From positions 1 to 46,180 of the forward strand of contig JAWQRN010000045.1 of the NCBI GenBank assembly GCA_033557685.1: 46,180 bases of DNA, in the 5' to 3' direction. The stretch comes from Sperchopsis tessellata (Eukaryota > Arthropoda > Insecta > Coleoptera > Hydrophilidae). The notes under the pieces are model-generated. The model saw nothing but the letters and a program-made list of their open reading frames with translations. It did not search any database and had not been told where the DNA came from. Of the stretch, positions 1 to 11,000 are shown one piece after another. The position numbers and the translations under genes were made by a program. The first letter of the stretch is position 1; every line of letters starts with the position of its first letter.

Positions 1-320
1 TTCCCATGTACATCTCGGTCTTCCTCTTTGTGGTTTTTCCTGTATTCCTGCTCTCCATATTCTTTTAGTTGTTCTCGGCTGTTCCATTCTTTGTAAATGA
101 CTGTCCTCAATGTAGTCCATTAATGATTTCATTTCAAGGTCCTTTCTTATGTTTGTGTTCCTTATCTGTCCCTTCATGAAATTCCTTTGATAGCTCTTAA
201 GTAATACATTTACATTGTTTGCATCTTACTTTTCGTCCTTCTTGTTAGCACCCATGTCTCACATCCATAAGTTAAAATCGGTCTAAATATCGCTTCGAAT
301 ATTGTTATCATTGTCATATA
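1..320 (-). mobile_element. LINE reverse-transcriptase C-terminal tail, decayed
   Basis: Read on the minus strand, the segment encodes a degraded piece beginning FRPILTYGCETWVLTRR, followed by KSKMQT, RAIKG and, in shifted frames, a charged tail rich in Lys, Arg and Glu. P-x-LTYG-E-W is the hallmark just after the RT thumb in many arthropod non-LTR elements, and the basic tail with LDYI-like and GRPR-like stretches is typical of their C-terminus. Several stops and frameshifts show it is dead. The piece is cut by the left window edge, and its 5' boundary on the minus strand abuts a TA microsatellite near 320. Confidence 0.75.
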
Positions 321-342
321 TATATATATATATATATATATG
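315..342. repeat. (TA)n microsatellite
   Basis: A run of alternating T and A sits immediately beside the LINE tail fragment. It may have grown from slippage at the element junction. Confidence 0.9.
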
Positions 343-1856
343 AATATGAATAAAACAAAACAATTTTTATTGTACTAAGAAAATATATTGTATCTATAAG
401 TTATGAGACTCAAAAAGTTGCGAATTTCAAACAAATAATTTAGTAATGATATGCGAATCTAATGAGTGACCTTGGTTTAGATATTTCGTAGGTCATCAAG
501 CGTGCAACATAAAACGTTTACTAAGATGTTTTATATCAGAAACCGTTATTTTACTGGCATTAACGTCATCATATTTCAGCAAATTTAAGATTTAGAAGAC
601 TAAGAAAAACTTCACTTTCTTAATTCAAGACAAATGCAAAACAGTATTATTCGCCAGTGAACATGAAATGTCTGACAAAATAACTTGTAGACAGATGAAT
701 AAAACGTAGAATTATTTAAACAAACTACTTATCAACAGACTGTTGGAAGCTCCTCGTCGAATGAATATCATCCAAATTTCACTACAAAAAAAATGTAGGT
801 AATGGTATGAGGTTGTTGAAAAAATGAATACAAAAGTTACGTTAACACCTGAAAATCTATTACTTCTTTTTTGAGGAAGAAAAATCAGAAGGATGATAAC
901 CATTAAATTATATTACATTGAATAAATGTTTCATTCATACACTGAAATCGTAGACAAATTAACCTATTTGCTGGCGAACTACCACCAGCCATCATCGAAA
1001 GTGCGTCAATCGTAAGGTGTAAAGAATAACTTAAAAAATCGTTCAACACGGATTTTTCACAGTATATCGGTTGCCTAATTGTGCAGATTTTGAGGAAACA
1101 TGCTTATATGTTGGTCCGGCGGTCCGCAATACATTTAAAAATTAAATTTTTGGACACCTTGTATCGACATAGAAATATCCAGTCAAGTGCATTTGAAATG
1201 TTGCGTCACTATTGGGAAAAGATACTGATTCCGAGAAATTACAAGAATGTACTGTAGTTTTTAAGTAAATAAACTCGTTTATTGACTTATTCATCTCTTA
1301 TTTCCCATTGATTTATAAGTTCCATTTGCGCAAATTCTATGTACGCGATTTTTGGATAAACATCGATTAATTTAATAATCGATTGTTTTTTAATGTAATC
1401 AATCATGGATAAATTTATTAACTAATCGAAAATTATTCCCAGGGCTTACAATATGTGCCCATTTCCAACATAAATACAATGATAGTATACCGTTTTTTGT
1501 TGTATAAAAAATAAAACAGCAGTTTAACGTAATGCGTCTTAACTGGTTGCCAAAGATGTTTTTATTTAAAATTTCCAAGTTAATCACATTTTCCACCAAT
1601 TTTGTTTATACTATTAGATGCTTATATGCATTTGTCATATTGATATATTACTTTATTTGAACGGAAATATAATCAAATAAAAAAAACTAAAGCAAAACAT
1701 ACATATTCTTGGGCTATTCAGTGATCAAAGTTTTAAAATCTTGCGAAAATGTCGGGAAAATCTGTTACCTAATATTGTCATATTCTCTCATGCCTTACAC
1801 TCTAAGTAGTCCAAAACATTTCTACCATTTTAGGTGACAAATATCTTTTGTTTCAG
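343..1856. other. Gene-free AT-rich DNA, upstream intron of GLYR1
   Basis: No exon with splice signals, no recognisable protein and no structured RNA was seen on either strand. Short open frames at 712-903 and 1399-1599 on the minus strand have AT-rich random composition. Because the exon at 1857 begins with an acceptor, this stretch is inferred to be intron of GLYR1. Confidence 0.6.
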
Positions 1857-2030
1857 GAAGTACCAACTGTGGACTTGAACCAAGTTTCCAAGAACCTCAA
1901 AGATAAGAACATTAAAGCGTCTCATTTAATGTTTGGATTTATTGGATTAGGTGTGATGGGATCAGGAATGGTGAAGAATTTAATCAACAGCGGTCACAAA
2001 GTTAATATTTGGAATCGCACACTAACCAAG
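1857..2030 (+). CDS. GLYR1: GLYR1/NDF exon: linker and start of NAD(P)-binding Rossmann domain
   Basis: The exon is flanked by a pyrimidine-rich acceptor ending TTTCAG and a donor AAG/GTAGAT. It is 174 nt, phase 0 at both ends, 58 codons. It encodes a short polar linker (EVPTVDLNQVSK...) and then MFGFIGLGVMGSGMVKNLI, the first beta strand and dinucleotide-binding loop (G-x-G-x-x-G) of the 6-phosphogluconate/beta-hydroxyacid-dehydrogenase fold, followed by HKVNIWNRTLTK. The order and the WNRT motif match GLYR1 (NP60/NPAC), a nuclear protein that travels with RNA polymerase II, destabilises nucleosomes, and in vertebrates partners the histone demethylase LSD2. The PWWP and AT-hook parts would be encoded left of the window. 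There is no evidence of a start codon here; the ATG inside the exon is not needed because the frame runs in from the splice acceptor. Confidence 0.88.
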
Positions 2031-3397
2031 GTAGATGATTTCTTTTTAATTAGTTACATTAAACTTTATCAAGAAACTAGTACTAATGATAATCTTAAAT
2101 AACTTTGTGGAACAATTATTAGTAGGTACCAAAAACAGTATTTTGTTGAGCTTAAATATCTCTGAAAAATTGGTTGTAAGAAATTACTGTCTGTTAATCC
2201 TGTTAAACACAAGACACTTTCAGTTTTTTAAGTAACGTGCTCAGGAATATTGAAATCAAAACACAAATCCTTGTTTAAAGTATATAATCGTGAAGTCTAA
2301 AGATAATAGCATAAAAATACTGTCCTGAAAATTTCACTGAGATACGTATTATTTAAAAAATGATTTTGCTTCATTTGAAATATTCATATATAGTCAGATT
2401 TATATAATCGATTATAACATACAGTTTTAAATTAATGAACACAAACAAATGAGATTCACCAATAATTACAACTGCGGAGAGGCTTATTATTCGTCACGAT
2501 TTATTAATATGGTAAACTGAAGGGTTGTAAATGAAGAGAAGTCCAATATGTCAAAATGTAACTGTAGAAATGTGGCCATTATAAAAAAATTATCGATAAT
2601 ACTGATGGAAAGATATTTAGGTTAGTGGAGTATTGCAGCATTATTTTCATGATTTTTATATAGTAAAGTAGGTGAATTAAAATATATTTTTCTTGATTTA
2701 AGACATGAATTAATGTTCACTTTTCTGCTTCTAATTTCTAGCTCTTAACTAATATTAAAATTAGTTTTGCAAATTTAGTTTCAAGGCAAACGAGTCGTTC
2801 TTGAATAGATAGTGTCTTTTTGTAACTTCTCCTAATTAACGAATAGACTGACCACTAAGTTGCATCAATATTTGGACATATTTATTAATACTCATTAAGA
2901 AAAACATGGTTATAACCAATAAATACCACAGTAGTTTATGTACTTAATTAATTTGTAGCAAAACAAAAATTTTTTTTAGAAAATAGATTTGCCCTTGGTA
3001 ATTATTTGTCTCAAAGTAAATTGGAAGAAATTGAAAATGAAATGAGAATAGAAAACTTTTAAAACACAATTATCACGATGCTTGCTGTAACATTTCATCT
3101 TTTGTGTTGCCTATTAGATTTCTATTGCTAATTAAAATAATTTTAAATTCCATTTTTATTGCTAATATGAATAATTATGATCTACTAAAATTTTGTGATT
3201 AGAAAAAAGTATGATCGTAGTCTTCAGGTAGGGACGTAAAAAACTATGGATCTACTGTATTGTAGGGTAAATTGAGACCACGTGTACATTAATGTACCCA
3301 ATTCCAGTTGGAACAGTGGATCCGGTAAAATTCTCAGGTGTGGTTGTCCAATATCTGGCATTGGTGATTGGTCAAAGCAGGAGTGGTCTCTGTCGAT

Positions 3398-3696
3398 CTT
3401 GTTTGTTTATTTAATGCCGGCCTATTCCCGCTGCTATAGCCAATCACCGATGGCAGGAATTAAACTCCCACACCTGGGAATTTCGCCGCATCCAGTGTTC
3501 CACCTTGAATTGGGTTCTTTAACGTGCACGTGGTCTTCTTTTACGTACAATACACAGGATCCACACTTTAACGTCTCTCCCGGAAGACTACTACAAACAC
3601 TTTTCTCTAATCACAAAAAGCCGACCGCCTCTGAGTCTCAAACGCGGGACTCCATGCTTAGTTGCTTAGTACTTACCACTGAGCTAACGAGACGGC
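3398..3696 (-). mobile_element. tRNA-derived SINE, apparently full length, with target-site duplication
   Basis: The element is flanked by an exact 11-bp direct repeat, TCTCTGTCGAT, at 3387-3397 and 3697-3707. Read on the minus strand, the head looks like a tRNA gene: GTTAGCTCAGTGGTAAGTAC is an A-box-like D-arm, and GTTTGAGACTC is a B-box-like T-arm. A ~200-bp body with a conserved core (ACGTGCACGTTAAAGAACCC) follows, and it ends in an A-rich ATTAAATAAACAAACAAG tail. Tail and duplications are what LINE-mediated insertion leaves. The open frame across 3282-3782 on the + strand is only the antisense of this element. Older copies of body and tail occur at 33495-33680 and 38290-38380. Confidence 0.85.
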
Positions 3697-3707
3697 TCTC
3701 TGTCGAT

Positions 3708-4170
3708 GTTAAATGGTTACTGGGCATTTACTATTGTAATGTAAAAGCAGAAAACTATCTTTCATTGATGAGATCATACTGAAAAATTGGGTGACCAGTG
3801 ATTGTAAAAGAATATTGAGACAGTCTAACCACAAAGTAAAGGAAGAGATATTAATCTAAAAAAGGGGTAAAATGGTAACCAATATAATAAAATTTAATTC
3901 AGATATGTACAAAAATCATCTGTTTATCTTTTATTACACATCCAATTTTTTTCAAATCATTAACTTTTATTTTCAAGTATAGTTCCGTTATCTCTTAGCT
4001 CCGCTTATTTTGCATATTGTTTAAATTATTGCAATATTTAAATATTTGTTAAGAATCTGGGGGACTAACACTAATACGATGATAAGAGTTTATGTTAGTT
4101 TAAAATATAATGTGTAATCATGATTCACAAATTTTTTAATTGCAAAATTAACTACTACTTTGTTATATAT
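3708..4170. other. AT-rich intronic DNA, nothing recognised
   Basis: No coding signal, splice-flanked exon or repeat related to other parts of the window was seen. Confidence 0.5.
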
Positions 4171-4248
4171 ATGTAGAAGATGATTGTCGAGTTTTATCTC
4201 ACGTATGTGCTTCTTCATAGGATAAAACTCAAAAATCATCTTCTACAT
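4171..4248. repeat. Short foldback hairpin bordered by TA
   Basis: Left arm 4171-4198 and right arm 4221-4248 are inverted copies (ATGTAGAAGATGATT... against ...AATCATCTTCTACAT) with a few mismatches and a ~22-nt loop. TA-rich flanks fit a solo or miniature TA-inserting element, but the length is far below a typical MITE. A transcribed hairpin RNA is the alternative. Confidence 0.7.
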
Positions 4249-4928
4249 ACTATATCCACGAAAGAATCCGTACTAATATATATATTGTTTTCTATTTTAA
4301 TGAAAAATGTTTGTTTATTGCATTTCAATCTTATACTAAATATAGAACTAAATTAACGAAAATCTTTTTGAATAATTAATATTTGAATTTTCTACAAACA
4401 TCTGTTTCAGACACTAAAAAAATTTCAAATACGTCGCTTGTCTTTAACATGTCCCTTGCAAAAGTGGATTTTACATCCACACTTCACCGCCTCTACATTT
4501 AAATTGCCTTTCAATTCAACATAACATATTTTATCGGTATTTTTTTAAATTATTATGCTTAATATCTTTTAATAGTTTTTGGAAGTTTCAATGTTGAATT
4601 TGCAAAAACATAGAAAAGTATATATCATTTGAAAAAATACAACACACTACATTATGTATGTATTTTGTAAATGTTAATTATTGTGTATGTGTTTTTTATA
4701 TTTCAATTGCTTTTTACCATTTCGAGTGGCATACTTTTTTCTTATCTAATTTTGCATGTAAACATTGAAACTTCATATATGATCCGGAAGTAAAAAAAAT
4801 AATTATTAACATTTCTCATTTGAGGAGACCTGTGTTTATCAATTAATAAAATGATCTATAGTGGTGACATTGTATCTATATTATCTATACTTTAAGGAAA
4901 CAAGATATAATATTAAGAATTTATTTAT

Positions 4929-5300
4929 ATATATTGACTAGGCCGGTTTGCTCGATATTTGATTTATCAAATATTAAAATTACACATTTATGTAATTTCG
5001 TGTAGATTAATATCTAATTAGCATAATGATTATTCAATTGCAACATTGCTATACCTCTCATATGCTCACTCACGATCTCAAAGCATATTCACAAGGAATG
5101 AAATATGTATTCGTACGTGGGGAACAGCTAATTAGTAACAAGAGCAGTGCTGATGTTGTCTTAATGACAAAAACATGTGTCCACTGCAATTCGGCTTCTT
5201 TTCCTTAATTTTGCGAGGCGTAGTTAATTTCTGTATTTAATATATTGACTTGGCCGGTTTGCTCGATATTTGATTTATCAAATATTAAAATAACACAAAG
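4929..5300 (+). repeat. Dispersed repeat with ~55-bp terminal direct repeats
   Basis: A segment containing GGCCGGTTTGCTCGATATT then TTGATTTATCAAATATTAAA occurs at about 4940-4990 and again at about 5250-5295. Between them lies a unit with TATTCGTACGT, GGAACAGCTAATTA and CACTGCAATT. A diverged second copy of the unit plus one terminal repeat is at 41835-42040, so this is a mobile or satellite-type repeat rather than unique sequence. Confidence 0.7.
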
Positions 5301-6848
5301 ATATATTCTCATCTATTTTATAAAAAATGTGGATAATATCAACCTTTTAGATGTCCAAAATAAACTACCTTCTTCTCATGAGTACATAGTGTCTCAATAT
5401 TATGAATTTGCTATAAAAAAGAACTATAAAAATTTATCAAAAAAAATCTTTGGTCAGTTTTTGAAATTTTGTATATATAGACAATGCCACTACACATTTT
5501 AGAAAAACTCAATTTTGACTTGGAAGCATTTTTGCTAATTTCATTCAAGGAATACATCTATATTATGTGGACCTCAAGTCTTGTAATTTCCTAATCTTCC
5601 ATTACAGGAGATATTTTTACAGTTGGAAAAAACCTCTACTGCTATGAAACTTATGAGAAAAGAATTTGAACTTTGTTTATCTTCAGGTTTTCTGGGGGAT
5701 CACTCTTATCTAACCTATGTACACAAAGTCACATGTACATGAAAGCCTGTATACTTTAGCGGATTGCGGAGGAATTGAATCTTTCAAAGATGATATATTT
5801 TGTAGATTTTCATCGAAGGGTGGAAAAGTCTTAATAGAATGTTTGCAGAGTAATGTCTCTATAGTGTTTATATCAACTTGTGTTTTTATTGATATCTGTC
5901 TTAAATTAAAAGTATTTTGAGAAATGGCAGTATTAAAAAAACATCTTTATTTTAGAAAAACAATGAAATGATGAGGTTGGTTGGTGTCCATAGATTTGTC
6001 AAAAATTGTATACTCTGCAAACCCTTATCTAGTTTAGATTTTCTAGTAATTTTTACTTGAATACTAGTAATGTTTGTTGTAAAGCAATTATAAGGAACAT
6101 TTTTTATTTTTAAAAATTGAAAACTACTTTGGTTTTGTACTGCAGCATCCAATTTTATTTTGATGCTATTTTCATCCAAGAACACCTCCATTGCCATAGT
6201 CTAACTCAAGCAATTGCAGTTTTTATGCTTTGAATGAATCAATAATTCAAAATTAAAATTATGTTTAACTTTTTAGGTTGTATTTATAGTGTCCAAAATT
6301 GTGAGGAATCATATCATACATAAATCAATAATATTATTAGTATAAAATTTATTTTGAAGGTAGCAAATGAAATGCAATTGATTGTTTGTACATTTTTATT
6401 TAATATAGCAAATACATGCCTCATAATAATTACACCTAAAAGGAATCACAATAAATATACATCCTTAACAAGAAAATATGTTCAATAAGAAAAATAGTTG
6501 TTTATTCATCTTGATTTGGTACCCGCCTATCAAATTCCCTATACCAGTGTAGATTCTTTCTTTATATTCTTTTAATTTATTGATTTAAAGGACTTAATTA
6601 AGTTAGGATACATAACACCAAATTGACCTAATATTTTTATATATGCAACTAATGATTTACATGTCAATAATCCTATCAGACCTATGAAAACAATTATTTA
6701 ATACTAAATTTTACACTATATGCTATGTATATAAAAAAAGTTACCGTTTCAGTCTTAGTGCAGAGTTAAGTGCTGACTAGGTCCAACATCCCAAAAAATA
6801 ATATGCCGGTTGCTTTAGATAAAATTTTATACACCTAGCAGATATTTT
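5301..6848. other. Intronic stretch with unassigned coding-like fragments
   Basis: No gene can be assigned. Two short + strand fragments read like protein: one about 5330-5490 (contains NLLDVQNKLPSSHEYIVSQY) and one about 5608-5690 preceded by CATTACAG (contains LEKTSTAMKLMRKEFELCL). They lie in different frames with stops nearby and match no family I recognise. From 5950 to 6848 I see only AT-rich DNA. Confidence 0.35.
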
Positions 6849-6854
6849 TTTATT
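6849..6854 (-). promoter_or_regulatory. Candidate polyadenylation signal of the LRR-Ig gene
   Basis: AATAAA on the minus strand lies about 290 nt beyond the stop codon at 7141. Other AATAAA-like hexamers exist further on in this AT-rich DNA, so this is only the nearest good candidate. Confidence 0.3.
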
Positions 6855-7140
6855 ATGTAATTACAACTTTTCACAATATATAATTTTATGAATGTACAAT
6901 TTTTATACAAACTGGTTCTTATTTGTTTTTAATTGAATGGGGAGTGAATAGTCCAAATTAAAGTGAAAATGTTTTGCGTAATGGTACGATAGGTACAGAT
7001 CAACTCAACTGATTTTTATGCAGGTAACAAACATTGGTGACAGATTCGTCTAAATAAAGTTGGCACTAATGGAGCTCGCTCTACACTGTGACAGCTTTAC
7101 TCACATATATCACAGTAGTTACGTCTAGGCAGCGCGTCGA

Positions 7141-7818
7141 CTACAAGGCAGTTTCATGGCTTATCGTGTCTTCCTCTTCAGTTTTGATATGTGTTCCATC
7201 TGTTTTTAGTTCCGGCAAACTCGCACTGGTGTGGATGTTGTCACTTGGCTTGTTGTCTTCCTCCTTCATTCGATGGACATCTTCACTGCTTATTGTACCC
7301 TTGAGGATTTTGCTCATACCTGGTGATGAGCTCGAAGTCGACGGCATGCACAGAGGATCAGTTGATGGGAGTAAATCATAAAATATTGGAGGTTTCGGGT
7401 AGTTCTCGATATTATTAATGTGCACTCCTGCAAGAAAGTGATCACCTCTAGAACCAATTGATCGTTCTGTTGGTGTATAATATAAAGATAAACGACTCTG
7501 CGTGATGTCAGATGATGGATCATCCATCACAGTCAGTTTCTCTATCTTAGTCTTTATGTACATGTCTATGCTTTCCATATCATTTGGATCGAAAATTAAA
7601 GATTCTGCTTTGCCGCAAGTGCCAGCTCTGCAGTTCTCAAAGTATAAACTTGGCAAATTTTCTAATACTTTGTTTAGAGTCTGCTGTTGGTATTTGTAGG
7701 TTTCTCGAAGTTGCAACACTTTGTGGGCACTGAACTTTCTTATTTTGTTCCGTTGAAATATGTAGTTTTCTCTGACCCAGTTGAGCTGGCCAGTAGAATA
7801 GTCCCGAACCTTTCGAAC
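7141..7818 (-). CDS. LRR-Ig receptor, coding exon 4: tail repeats d-e and C-terminus
   Basis: The acceptor TTTATAG at 7819-7825 opens a phase-0 exon of 678 nt encoding residues 680-904 and a TAA stop. The first ~47 residues (VRKVRDYSTGQLNWVRENY...) repeat the pattern of the whole preceding exon, ending LRETYKYQQQ. Then come LPSLYFENC, a cysteine-containing GTCGK, a Ser/Thr/Pro/Asp-rich low-complexity stretch (STSSSSPGMSK) and the C-terminus SHETAL, which fits a class I PDZ ligand (T-x-L). The region is cytoplasmic, judging from the membrane segment in exon 1. The function of the tail is unknown to me; adaptor binding is an inference. Open frames on the + strand over 7088-7699 are shadows. Confidence 0.88.
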   Translation of the reverse strand, partial: VRKVRDYSTGQLNWVRENYIFQRNKIRKFSAHKVLQLRETYKYQQQTLNKVLENLPSLYFENCRAGTCGKAESLIFDPNDMESIDMYIKTKIEKLTVMDDPSSDITQSRLSLYYTPTERSIGSRGDHFLAGVHINNIENYPKPPIFYDLLPSTDPLCMPSTSSSSPGMSKILKGTISSEDVHRMKEEDNKPSDNIHTSASLPELKTDGTHIKTEEEDTISHETAL

Positions 7819-7879
7819 CTATAAATAAAATAAGCGACAATAAGTATTAAATTAAATTTTTAGAAGTATTGGCATTCAC

Positions 7880-8020
7880 CTGATCGAAATACTGATCTCT
7901 TAATGTTGTAAGATGCTGGGTTCCAATATCCCGGAAGTCCTTCAGATGTTTTGACTGGGTTTGGTAACTGCTCTGGATCCATTCTACTTGCTGTGTGCAG
8001 TTGTCCTTTATTCTCGATAC
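7880..8020 (-). CDS. LRR-Ig receptor, coding exon 3: tail repeats b-c
   Basis: An exon of exactly 141 nt (47 codons), phase 0 on both sides, lies between acceptor ATTCACAG and donor CAG/GTGAAT. It encodes residues 633-679, starting VSRIKDNCTQQVEWIQSSY and ending LTTLRDQYFDQ. It consists of two ~23-residue Tyr/Gln-rich units, and as a whole it aligns with the first 47 residues of the next exon. It is separated from exon 4 by only a 61-bp intron. The symmetric phase means it could be duplicated or skipped without breaking the frame. Confidence 0.88.
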
Positions 8021-9189
8021 CTGTGAATGACGATTCTCATGAAAATTTGTCCCATCACATAAATAACATATTTTGCAACAATCTGGTTGACAAGTTAAAT
8101 GTTTTAATCTATTTGCTTTTCTATTACTACCTATTTTAACCAATTCAAATTAATTATCATTCCATGAAGATTAAACTAATCAGTTTTAAAAGATATTTAT
8201 TTTTATAATTTTGCAGTTGGCCTTATATAATATTATACACTTAGCACATACACACACACAGCTTGATAAATCTATTTATAAACTATTAGATACATTATTT
8301 TATAACTTGTTTGGTGAAGGCCTCCTAATAATGTATACATAAAAAGTCAAGTTAAAATTTCAATTCAGAATACAAGACCTGGCCTATATACTGAGTGTTT
8401 TTTAATAATCATTCCCCGAAATTGCTTATCAACGTATAGCACCGATTCCAATAGGGAAATCGATACGAAATGCGATTCGCGGAAAAAGCATTATGACTGC
8501 CGCTACATGCATGAGAGTGATTTATCAAATATATTTGGTGTTCCGAAAATAATGGCCGACATTAACTTTCAAATTCAATAATACATAATTCTAATGTAAC
8601 TAATATTTTATAATCAAAGTAAAAACTATCTGATTCTACGCAGTTTTTGCTAACGAATTACAAACTTATTTATGTCTGTACAATAAAACAGGCGGATCAG
8701 AACCATATAACTATTTAAAGGCATTGGTTTGCTATAATTGGGTGAGTATGGCGGATGGAGGTGATGTTTCATAGTTCGACTAGTATTTTTTTTTTGTTAC
8801 AATTGCTTAATGTGAGGCCGGGTATTGTGAAGCAAGAAGGGGTCCTCTTCGGTTACTCATCACTGGTTGTTTTTCTCCGAGTTTTCGGTACATTATTTTC
8901 AATTCTTCTCTCTACAATTGTTGACATTGTGTGCTGATTGAGATGCATAATACCAAAGTTTAAATTCATGCAAAAAATTACTCGCAATTCTTTTTTGTTT
9001 CAATTCCATTTCTATTGACTAAAAGTAATGCATATAATATTCATAACCTGAAAAAATATTTTCTAGCAAGGAACGCTTAAAATGAACACTTCTACAATTG
9101 GTCTTTCCTTGCATGATTATGATTCTGAGTAGTATTTTTAATTTCGGACTATATACTCGGATATCCCAGCTAATTTGCAAATATGTTTT

Positions 9190-9475
9190 ATTACGTCACA
9201 TTCGCCTTAACACTTATACATAAGTTACTCTATAGGTTCATTATTAATCGTATATCTCGGCTGTCGTTGTTCTTTTTCTTTAACAGCTCTATACGCTTAT
9301 CAAGTCACAGCTTTTCAAAGGCTTTTTCAAAGTCAACAAGCATATAAAATGTCCTGATTCACATGTCTAAGCATCTTTGAGAAAGTATATTAAACGCCAA
9401 TAGTGCTTCCCTCGTTCCAAGGCATTTTCGAAAGCCAAACTGTGTATTATTTCGAACAGTCCTTTGCATGAAATG
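9190..9475 (-). mobile_element. LINE reverse-transcriptase remnant
   Basis: Minus-strand translation gives TQFGFRKCLGTREALLAFN, a RCLDM segment, then MLVDFEKAFEKL and RIELLKKK...DIRLI. GFRKG-GTREA and F-DFEKAFD are RT domain 2-3 motifs of arthropod non-LTR elements. At least two stops and a frameshift show it is dead. Only this RT slice is recognisable. Confidence 0.85.
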
Positions 9476-10879
9476 GTTTCGTTTCCTACTGTAGTATGGA
9501 TGTGTGGATTCAATTAATTTAACATGAAAATTTCAAATTCATTTGATTTCCAAGATTTTCTATTACAATAGCGTCCGCTTTTCAAAAATTATTTTGGTGT
9601 GTTCTATTATACATTCTACAAAAGTAAACGACCCAACCGTATTTACTAACTTTTGGCTATTGATGAAAAAATCTGTGGCAATGTATTCTGTAAAAAAGAC
9701 TTCTTTCAAGGTCATTAGTTGTCTAATTAAAATATTCAAGAAATAGTAAATTATGTTATTATTTCCCATTGAAAATGGTATACCGAAGAGCATTATTTTA
9801 TTTAAAAAATATATAATATGTGCAACTTATTGTGAAGGAAATAAATTTCCTTACAAGATGCATTCAGTATTACAAAAAAAAGTTGGTTATTTTGATGCTG
9901 AGTGAACGATGTCATGTTCTGTATGTATTGTGTATTCACTCTAGTAGTAAATATTGTGTTGTTTCATCACTACGATAAAAAGTCTAACGCATGGTTTTTT
10001 TTTACTTTGGGATACTTCTAATTTTTTAAATTTACCCATTATCTACAAGATTTTCAAAAGTTTATTGTTTTAAATATTTGGTTTTATACCATAGCTTTTT
10101 TGATACCAAAATGCATATCCCGTGCTAATAGTACCTTTAAAAGGTATTATGAAATCAAGTTCATTAAAAACAAATCTACTGGCACAGCATTATTTAAAAA
10201 CAGGTTATGAATGCTTTTCATGATAAAGTCAAGTGTATCAGTTAATAGTTTTAAAAGAAATAAACCGTGTTGACTATTACGTTAATTTTATGTTTTTAAA
10301 GTGCTTTACAACAAATGAACAAGAAGGTTCAGCTACTGTTGAACACTGCAAGCAGTCTTTAGTTTTTTTTTCCTCTAAAAATTAATGTTAATGATCACAA
10401 AAATTAATTTGTCATTTCTTGCTTAAACGATTGCAAGTTATTATTCATTTTATTATATAAACAGCAGTTTATTCCACAGCCACAGATATTTTTTATTAAT
10501 AAATATACAAAAAAAAATAAAGACACTGCTGTTATTCTATCAATTTAAAATATGAACACTCCATTTGCCCATTTTTTAAATTAACTAGCCAAACATATTT
10601 TTAATTAAAACTAAAGCCTTGCCTTTATTTCTTTCATGTTTATTTAAATATATTTGTAACTACCTAGGTTAGGTTTAAGCTGTCTCCGAAACAATTCAGA
10701 GCAAAAAATCTTAATTTGGAGTTCATCCATAAGGATGTACATGCCAAACTTTTATTTGCTTCCTTTATAAACATCTTGTAGGTAACCGTGTGCCAACTAA
10801 TATTTATGGTAACTCAAAAGTTCGCTTTATGAATTATTAGGACGTTCTTTTAGTCGAGTAACAACATATGTTTTACCTT

Positions 10880-11000
10880 ATTTATTCTACATGTGTCTGT
10901 CCCCGCAGTAAACAACAATAAGCGTTTTCATTAAAAAGTTCAGTGTTCTCATATCTGGGGACCATGGTGGTCAGTTTTGTCGTAGTATGTTTCTTAGTAC
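10880..11000 (-). mobile_element. Possible scrap of a DDE transposase
   Basis: The minus strand reads PPWSPDMRTLNFLMKTLIVVY, which resembles the W-PPRSPDL-P-DFFLWG stretch around the third catalytic Asp of mariner-like transposases. The match is short and the flanks are not recognisable, so it could be chance. Confidence 0.3.

Noticed and set aside
3282..3782. 166-codon + strand ORF
   Set aside because: It is the antisense of the tRNA-derived SINE and its flank; no protein family resemblance.
7088..7699. + strand ORFs over the receptor tail
   Set aside because: They are shadows of the minus-strand exon 4, which has splice sites, periodicity and consistent phase.
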